DNA of 38,366 nt, taken from positions 1 through 38,366 of IMG/VR virus record IMGVR_UViG_3300043466_001801; one strand, given 5' to 3'. Source of the stretch: a virus. Positions 33,974 through 38,366 of the stretch are shown here, piece after piece; the first letter of the stretch is position 1, and every line of letters begins with the position of its first letter. A model generated the notes under the pieces. It ran no database searches and had not been told where the DNA came from. It worked only from the letters and a program-made list of their open reading frames with translations. The position numbers and the translations under genes were made by a program.

Positions 33974-34954
33974 ATGGAAGATATCAAACCTATTATAGAC
34001 CGATTAAATCAATTTTTTCAAAATCATACTTTTGAAGTTGTCGTTCAACCTACTCACGATGAAGATTATAATATAAAAACCAATGTAAAGGTTGAAATAA
34101 CCGGAACAAAAGATTATATTCGTATTGGTGATTGGACAACATTCGTTCAATACACTTTATATATTTTGAAAACAGATTTTGTTTCGGATAAGTGGTACTC
34201 ACTTTATGCTAATATATATGGTACTGATGTCCCAATTTCCACAACAGATAATGCTTACCATCAATTACGATGGGTTATGGACCAAAAATTAGAAGAATTT
34301 TTAAAAATATTTTCAATCAATCACCCCACTATATGTACAAGGGTTATAAATGAAGTAGAACCTATGAAATTAAACGAATCAGAAAATCCAACTAACCAGT
34401 TAAATGATTTAACCAAACTTTTGGTTGGAGATATTCTTAAAGTTATAAATGAAAATGAATTTGGTAAATTTTCATTACCGGAATATTTCGGTGATGAGAA
34501 TCGTATGGTTTATACTCTATTCCCAATTGATGGGTTTACCTTAGACCTTGATTTAGAGATTAGTGAAGATGTGAATGATTTTGAGGTTGATGGTGATTTG
34601 TACTATGATGACGATGTAATTTATATTAATGTAGTATTAAACCCTAACACGACTAAAGAATCTATGGAGGAATTAATTGGTGAATTAATTGAAACTGTTA
34701 GACATGAGATTGAACATATTAAACAAATTAATGATGGAATGGTGATGGGTGAAGAAGTTGGAGGCTCAGAGAATTATTATACTCAAGATAAAGAAATTGG
34801 AGCTCAAAGGGCTGGGTTCAAAATGAGGTCTCAAGAAAAAAATGATAATTTTGAAACTTTAGTTAGAAATTGGTTTGAAAAATATCAACACAAACATTCT
34901 TTAACTCCTGAACAAAAAGAAAGGGTAATCCAAAAAATATTAGAAGACAAATAA
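33974..34954 (+). CDS. Zinc metallopeptidase-like protein (HEIEH)
   Basis: The 326-residue protein has HEIEH at residues 244-248 (ETVRHEIEHIKQINDG) and a candidate third ligand Glu274 in QDKEIGAQRAGF, like the arrangement in the protein at 13878 (HELMH then SEVAAD). The N-terminal 130 residues form a beta-rich domain (EVVVQPTHDEDYNIKTNVKV). KLNESENPTNQL follows at 132-143. No signal peptide. It may process phage proteins or be delivered in the virion. Its 3' end meets the convergent membrane-protein gene with no gap. Confidence 0.76.
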   Translation: MEDIKPIIDRLNQFFQNHTFEVVVQPTHDEDYNIKTNVKVEITGTKDYIRIGDWTTFVQYTLYILKTDFVSDKWYSLYANIYGTDVPISTTDNAYHQLRWVMDQKLEEFLKIFSINHPTICTRVINEVEPMKLNESENPTNQLNDLTKLLVGDILKVINENEFGKFSLPEYFGDENRMVYTLFPIDGFTLDLDLEISEDVNDFEVDGDLYYDDDVIYINVVLNPNTTKESMEELIGELIETVRHEIEHIKQINDGMVMGEEVGGSENYYTQDKEIGAQRAGFKMRSQEKNDNFETLVRNWFEKYQHKHSLTPEQKERVIQKILEDK

Positions 34955-35575
34955 TTATATTATTCTTTTGATAATTTTTCTTATTAAATTATAAATTGAT
35001 TCTCGGGCGATAAAAATTAACCCTGATGCCATAATTCTTTCGGCAATCAATAACGACCCTTGACGAATACTGGTTGATTGGTCAGCAACATTAAGAATAT
35101 CGAATAAAATTGGGATTAAAAAGGCGTAAGCGGTCATTTCCATAAAACTACCGATACTAACTTTTAATGACTTAAGAAACTCAACAAAAGATGTTTTAAG
35201 TTCTTCACCTTTGTTTAATATTATTTGAAAAACATCAGTCAAACCATCTTCTTTTATTTTTTTCAGTAAAGTAGTAATATTTCTTTGATTTTCAGAAAAA
35301 AGTATTGATGCCACCGCGCCCAATATCAATATCTCTTGTTGGTTATCTAAATTAAAATTTCCGGATTTTATAAAATTATCCAACGGCATCATTAAACCTC
35401 CAACTGAAGCTCCCCAAGTCAATAACATTTTAAAATTTAAACCATAAAATGTTTTAAGTTTCTTAACTAAATTAACGGTGTAATCATTCATGATTTTGAT
35501 TGATTCCGTTAATCGAGAACTTTGTTCTTCGGTTAATATAAGTTTTAATTGTGATTCGTTAATTAAAAATTCCAT
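34955..35575 (-). CDS. Tagged membrane protein (MEFLINESQ N-terminus)
   Basis: The 206-residue protein begins MEFLINESQLKLILTEEQSS, with I-N-E at 5-7 and L-T-E at 14-16, and then RLTESI. Hydrophobic segments follow: MLLTWGASVGGLMM (about 50-63), EILILGAVASILF (near 81-93), MEMTAYAFLIPILFDIL (about 143-159) and RIMASGLIFIARES (near 180-193), with Lys-rich loops. It is odd in combining a leader of this type with several membrane segments. Function unknown; TATTTAT lies 4 bases before the ATG. Confidence 0.78.
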   Translation of the reverse strand: MEFLINESQLKLILTEEQSSRLTESIKIMNDYTVNLVKKLKTFYGLNFKMLLTWGASVGGLMMPLDNFIKSGNFNLDNQQEILILGAVASILFSENQRNITTLLKKIKEDGLTDVFQIILNKGEELKTSFVEFLKSLKVSIGSFMEMTAYAFLIPILFDILNVADQSTSIRQGSLLIAERIMASGLIFIARESIYNLIRKIIKRII

Positions 35576-35579
35576 ACTA

Positions 35580-35586
35580 ATAAATA
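35580..35586 (-). promoter_or_regulatory. TATTTAT promoter motif adjacent to start codon (minus strand)
   Basis: TATTTATTAGTATG, 4 bases before ATG 35575; divergent from the motif at 35596. Confidence 0.6.
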
Positions 35587-35595
35587 TATTGATAA

Positions 35596-35602
35596 TATTT
35601 AT
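35596..35602 (+). promoter_or_regulatory. TATTTAT promoter motif adjacent to start codon
   Basis: ATATTTATA with 4 bases before ATG 35607; selects this start over an open frame running from 35490. Confidence 0.6.
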
Positions 35603-35606
35603 AAAT

Positions 35607-36212
35607 ATGAAAGGAATGTTAAATCCTCCCTTAAAAGTGGGAGATAGAGTAATTTGTTATCACATGGACGGAGAAACTTCAGTTCCTCCGGGGACTATGG
35701 GTACTGTGACTAAAATTCAAAAAGACCCATTTGAACCAAATGAGGACGATGTATTGATTAGTGTTGATTGGGATAATGGTAGTAAATTATCTTTAGTTAG
35801 TGTCACTGACGCTTGGAAGAAAATTTATGAAGAACGAATTGAAGAACAAACAGGTGATAATAGATTTGATTTTGCCACTAAAAATCCTGAAATTTTTGAA
35901 AATTTTGATTGGAAATTTTTAAAAGAATACCTTAAGAAAGTTCAAAAGGCCGGTCCTGTGAATATGTTTCAATCAGGACCGTTCTTATATTCCGGTAAAA
36001 AATGGATTGACCGATATTATGGTGAAAATCAGGAAGACAATGAAGATTTTCAAGACATGTTAGACAGTGCTGAAGAATCTAAAGACATAATGATTCAGGG
36101 TACGATAAAATGGATGGAATCAAAAGGTAAGGAAATTGATTTAGATGATGTTAATAGAACTATTGGTAGATTAGCAACAAAAATAGTTGAACTATATATG
36201 AAGTTTTATTAA
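35607..36212 (+). CDS. Hypothetical protein with SH3/KOW-like N-terminal domain
   Basis: The 201-residue protein begins MKGMLNPPLKVGDRVICYHM. Residues 8-70 read as a small barrel (VPPGTMGTVTKIQKDPFEP, VLISVDWDNGSKLSLVSVTD), resembling SH3/KOW-type domains. The C-terminal half is charged and helical (FENFDWKFLKEYLKKVQKAG, FLYSGKKWIDRYYG). I recall similar VGDRV...GT-G-V proteins in large phages. Function unknown. Its stop overlaps the convergent gene by 4 bases. Confidence 0.77.
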   Translation: MKGMLNPPLKVGDRVICYHMDGETSVPPGTMGTVTKIQKDPFEPNEDDVLISVDWDNGSKLSLVSVTDAWKKIYEERIEEQTGDNRFDFATKNPEIFENFDWKFLKEYLKKVQKAGPVNMFQSGPFLYSGKKWIDRYYGENQEDNEDFQDMLDSAEESKDIMIQGTIKWMESKGKEIDLDDVNRTIGRLATKIVELYMKFY

Positions 36213-36397
36213 CTAATCTCATATTTGGATACCCCATCTAATGATTCTGCGTTAAATTTGGTTTTATCCATAAATGTCAATTCTAATTGACAACTTTGAA
36301 TTAAAAGATTCTCAACTTGTTCCCAAGTTATTAGATTATCAATCCATAAAGTATGGAGAGTTCTCATTATTTCAAATTCTGTTGCTGGTTGTATCAT
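36209..36397 (-). CDS. Small hypothetical protein
   Basis: The 62-residue protein, MIQPATEFEIMRTLHTLWID..., has a helical N-terminal part with QVENLLIQSCQLELTFMDKT. Its start overlaps the upstream stop (ATGA), so it is part of the thymidylate synthase operon. Function unknown. Confidence 0.7.
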   Translation of the reverse strand: MIQPATEFEIMRTLHTLWIDNLITWEQVENLLIQSCQLELTFMDKTKFNAESLDGVSKYEIS

Positions 36398-36672
36398 TTT
36401 ATTTCTTGTTTATCTTTACCCTCATATAGGGTTGCTATGTTAATTTTTCTCTCGTCACTATCTAAAAGACCACATTCATCAAAAAAATCAAGTTTGACTT
36501 GTTTGTTTAGTTCCAATAAATTCATCTCATCCAATTCTGTGGTGGTAAATTTTTCATTAGTTAGTTCACATAAATAATGATGATGGATTACATTGTATGT
36601 TTTACCTTTGTAATCCATCGTTGATGGTTCTGACACCAATTTCATTTCTTTTCCGGTTAATGGACTTTTCAT
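36394..36672 (-). CDS. YgiT/MqsA-like N-terminal domain protein lacking zinc cysteines
   Basis: The 92-residue protein starts at ATG 36672, just after the thymidylate synthase stop. MKSPLTGKEMKLVSEPSTMD, YKGKTYNVIHHHYLCELTNE, KFTTTELDEMNLLELNKQ resemble the zinc-ribbon half of MqsA/YgiT-type antitoxins, but SPLTGKEM replaces CPxCG and only one YxC remains. No HTH is present. The family resemblance is moderate, and I do not claim an antitoxin function. Confidence 0.55.
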   Translation of the reverse strand: MKSPLTGKEMKLVSEPSTMDYKGKTYNVIHHHYLCELTNEKFTTTELDEMNLLELNKQVKLDFFDECGLLDSDERKINIATLYEGKDKQEIK

Positions 36673-36673
36673 A

Positions 36674-37909
36674 TTAGTTGGATAATGGAGCTTTAATTGT
36701 TGGGTGTGATTGATAATTTTCCAAAATAAAATCATCCGGTTTTAATGATTTAATCCAATCATTAAATACTATTGACGAATGTTGTTCTTCATTCGCATTC
36801 TTATACCAATTAGAAAATTTTAATGTTGGTAATGGGAATGGTTCTCTAGTTCTTTTTGGTATTTTCAAGGTATCATCAATATAACTCATACCAATACTTG
36901 TTTGATGTTTAAGGTTACCATTAATTTCTTCAGATAAACGTACTCTTTCACTTAGTGCATACTCCCTACCAATCTGTTCTTTTGCCTGTTCAATATGATT
37001 TAAATACAAATGAACATCACCAAGATTTCCAATCAACTGGTCAGGAACCATATTTACTTCTTTTGCAATTATTTCTAATAACAATCCATAAGAAGCGATG
37101 TTAAATGGTAAACCTAAGAATGTATCTACTGAACGTTGATTCCACATTAAAGAGATTGCTCTTGTCGGGATGTTATCTTCGTTTAGTAAATCTATAATAT
37201 CGTGTTCTTCCATATTATGCCACGACATATCTTGACTGAAGTTGTTTTTATTCCAAATATCTTTTCTTTCTTCACCACTCAACTCTCTTGTATAAACTTG
37301 AAATCCATAATGACAAGGTGGAAGCACCGTTTGGTCTAATTCTCCAACATTCCAAGCATTAACCATTAATCGTCTTGAGTCTGGATTTATTTTAAGTTTG
37401 TTAATTAGGTTTTGGATTTGGTCTATTTGTTCGATATTCCATCCACCGCCATATTCACCATTTCCAAAATCATTATCAACGGTAAAATTATATTTTCCCC
37501 AACTTCTCCATTGCTTACCATAAATTGGACCTAACTCACCCCACTTCTTAGCAAACCCACTATCGTTTTTGATTTTGTTGATGAATTCTTCTTGAGTTAG
37601 ACTATCACCTTTAGAAGTTAAATTTTTACTTCTATAATTCTTGTAAGCATCGCCATCCCATATATGACAATTATTATCAACAAGGAACTCAATATTAGTA
37701 TCGCCTCGTAAGAACCAAAGAAGTTCTGTTACAATTGTTTTAAATGGCATCTTCTTTGTAGTAAGAAGTGGAAAACCATCCTTCATATTGTGACGTATCT
37801 GTCTTCCGAATACTGAGATTGTTCCTGTACCGGTTCTGTCTTGTTTTGTTGCTCCGTTGTTAAGAATGTCTTGGAGTAAGTCCTGATATTGTTTATCTAA
37901 TGTGTTCAT
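36674..37909 (-). CDS. thyA: Thymidylate synthase (ThyA type)
   Basis: The 411-residue enzyme converts dUMP to dTMP with methylenetetrahydrofolate. Motifs: DRTGTGTISVFGRQ near 24-37, TTKKMPFKTIVTELLWFLRG, LGPIYGKQWR near 126-135, PDSRRLMVNAWNV, LPPCHYGFQVY with catalytic Cys199, RSVDTFLGLPFNIASYG and GDVHLYLNH. It is longer than the typical 264-residue enzyme, with inserts around 95-125 and after 206. Start ATG 37909 matches family alignment; an ATG at 37966 overlapping the upstream stop would add 19 residues. Confidence 0.95.
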   Translation of the reverse strand: MNTLDKQYQDLLQDILNNGATKQDRTGTGTISVFGRQIRHNMKDGFPLLTTKKMPFKTIVTELLWFLRGDTNIEFLVDNNCHIWDGDAYKNYRSKNLTSKGDSLTQEEFINKIKNDSGFAKKWGELGPIYGKQWRSWGKYNFTVDNDFGNGEYGGGWNIEQIDQIQNLINKLKINPDSRRLMVNAWNVGELDQTVLPPCHYGFQVYTRELSGEERKDIWNKNNFSQDMSWHNMEEHDIIDLLNEDNIPTRAISLMWNQRSVDTFLGLPFNIASYGLLLEIIAKEVNMVPDQLIGNLGDVHLYLNHIEQAKEQIGREYALSERVRLSEEINGNLKHQTSIGMSYIDDTLKIPKRTREPFPLPTLKFSNWYKNANEEQHSSIVFNDWIKSLKPDDFILENYQSHPTIKAPLSN

Positions 37910-37958
37910 GCACTTATTTCTTTGTTTAGGGTGTCTCCACTTTCCGTAGTTAGACCAT

Positions 37959-38240
37959 TTATTCATTTCTATTTTGTTTTGATATGTAAATATAAAGTGT
38001 GGCGATGGCTTTATCCCACTCTTTATACAATTCACTATTTGTATTCATCTCATTATAGAATTCTTCTTTTGTTAAAAGTTTTCCAGGATTAGATGGTTGA
38101 CAGGAATTATCCTCACTATAAGTTCCATTTTGAAACATTGGGTGAATCCACCGAGCAGTTGACATACTATGTTCTGTTTCATAACATTCATATACTTGGT
38201 CCAAGGTCTCAACCATATTGGGGTCTAAATTACTTTCCAT
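37959..38240 (-). CDS. Acidic hypothetical protein upstream of thymidylate synthase
   Basis: The 93-residue protein starts at ATG 38240 (MESNLDPNMVETLDQVYECY). It has EHSMSTARWIHPMFQNG, then KLLTKEEFYNEMNTNSELYK and an aromatic-basic end (ATLYIYISKQNRNE). The LTKEEFxNEMxxNxxxYKEW stretch resembles the SLTQEEFINKIKNDSGFAKK insert of the following thymidylate synthase, a curious parallel. Function unknown. Confidence 0.72.
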   Translation of the reverse strand: MESNLDPNMVETLDQVYECYETEHSMSTARWIHPMFQNGTYSEDNSCQPSNPGKLLTKEEFYNEMNTNSELYKEWDKAIATLYIYISKQNRNE

Positions 38241-38366
38241 TATCAATAGGTTTTAACGATTGTAATTCACCCCCCAAAGTTTTAGGGTTCACATTTTTTA
38301 TAACCGGAAATGTGATATCCCCTCAATTTATATCATATGTTTTTGGTTTCTCAATTATAACAAATC
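38241..38366. other. Window end, no feature seen
   Basis: The last 126 bases hold no convincing gene. A C-rich run (CACCCCCCAAAG) and GATATCCCCTC occur, but no hairpin terminator or promoter box is clear. A gene may enter from beyond the window edge. Confidence 0.4.

Noticed and set aside
4771-35602. TATTTAT read as a T4 late promoter on the opposite strand (TATAAATA)
   Set aside because: This would direct transcription away from the genes it precedes; position relative to ATG fits coding-strand use.
36394-36672. Functional MqsA-type antitoxin
   Set aside because: Zinc cysteines and the HTH are missing and no MqsR-like toxin lies beside it.
1-38366. CRISPR array, IS element, integrase or attachment site
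   Set aside because: No regularly spaced repeats, transposase or integrase motifs, or tRNA-end duplications were seen.

Overview
The window looks like part of a large, AT-rich, tailed-phage genome whose host is a member of the Bacteroidota, probably Flavobacteriia. Genes are tightly packed, short and mostly unrecognised, with ATGA/TAATG overlaps and no tRNA or rRNA. Several have the host-type promoter box TAnnTTTG (TATCTTTG or TATATTTG), and almost none has a Shine-Dalgarno sequence. The phage assignment rests on a GH19 endolysin with spanin- and holin-like neighbours, many conserved phage small proteins, a phage-type thymidylate synthase, and a large set of proteins whose N-termini carry I/L-x-E motifs like the prohead-protease sites of T4-type phages. 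No terminase, capsid, tail or replication gene is in the window.

Layout. 1-4.4 kb (+): duplicated and modular families of unknown function, including a 1.3 kb block bounded by a GC-rich 42-bp direct repeat and three mosaic paralogs. 4.4-16.9 kb (+): many short transcription units ending in good hairpin terminators; many encode proteins starting MKYIITE or a variant, among them a HELMH metallopeptidase-like protein. A GMP reductase/IMP dehydrogenase-like enzyme lies here too. 16.9-17.8 kb (-): a P-loop kinase with a stop codon inside its Walker A motif, a small lipoprotein and a membrane protein, divergent from an ImmA/IrrE-like metallopeptidase across a perfect inverted repeat. 18.3-24.7 kb: a cyclophilin, a tagged lysozyme-like protein, a DUF2452-like protein, small coiled-coil or membrane proteins and a holin candidate. 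25-31 kb (-): a calcineurin-type phosphoesterase, an SGNH hydrolase, the GH19 endolysin, and an operon of i-spanin-like protein, tandem-PAS membrane protein and lipoprotein. 31-38.4 kb: a tagged protein with a conserved FRARHxCD/YWSC phage domain, cupin-like and secreted proteins, a second HExxH protein, and a thymidylate synthase operon.

Two promoter classes are visible. One is the host-like TAnnTTTG box. The other is TATTTAT, read on the coding strand, which lies 4-7 bases before the start codon of about 16 genes and 13-40 bases before about a dozen more (one at 72). It marks genes that begin a unit and is absent inside operons, so I infer a phage (probably late) promoter that often yields leaderless or nearly leaderless mRNA.

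The strongest items for follow-up are the kinase whose reading frame is restored exactly by skipping one TAA between two proline codons next to a strong hairpin, the tandem-PAS/two-TM protein in the lysis operon (a possible sensory holin), and the large N-terminally tagged protein family that may be packaged in the virion. Thymidylate synthase and the GMP reductase-like enzyme point to nucleotide-pool remodelling during infection.
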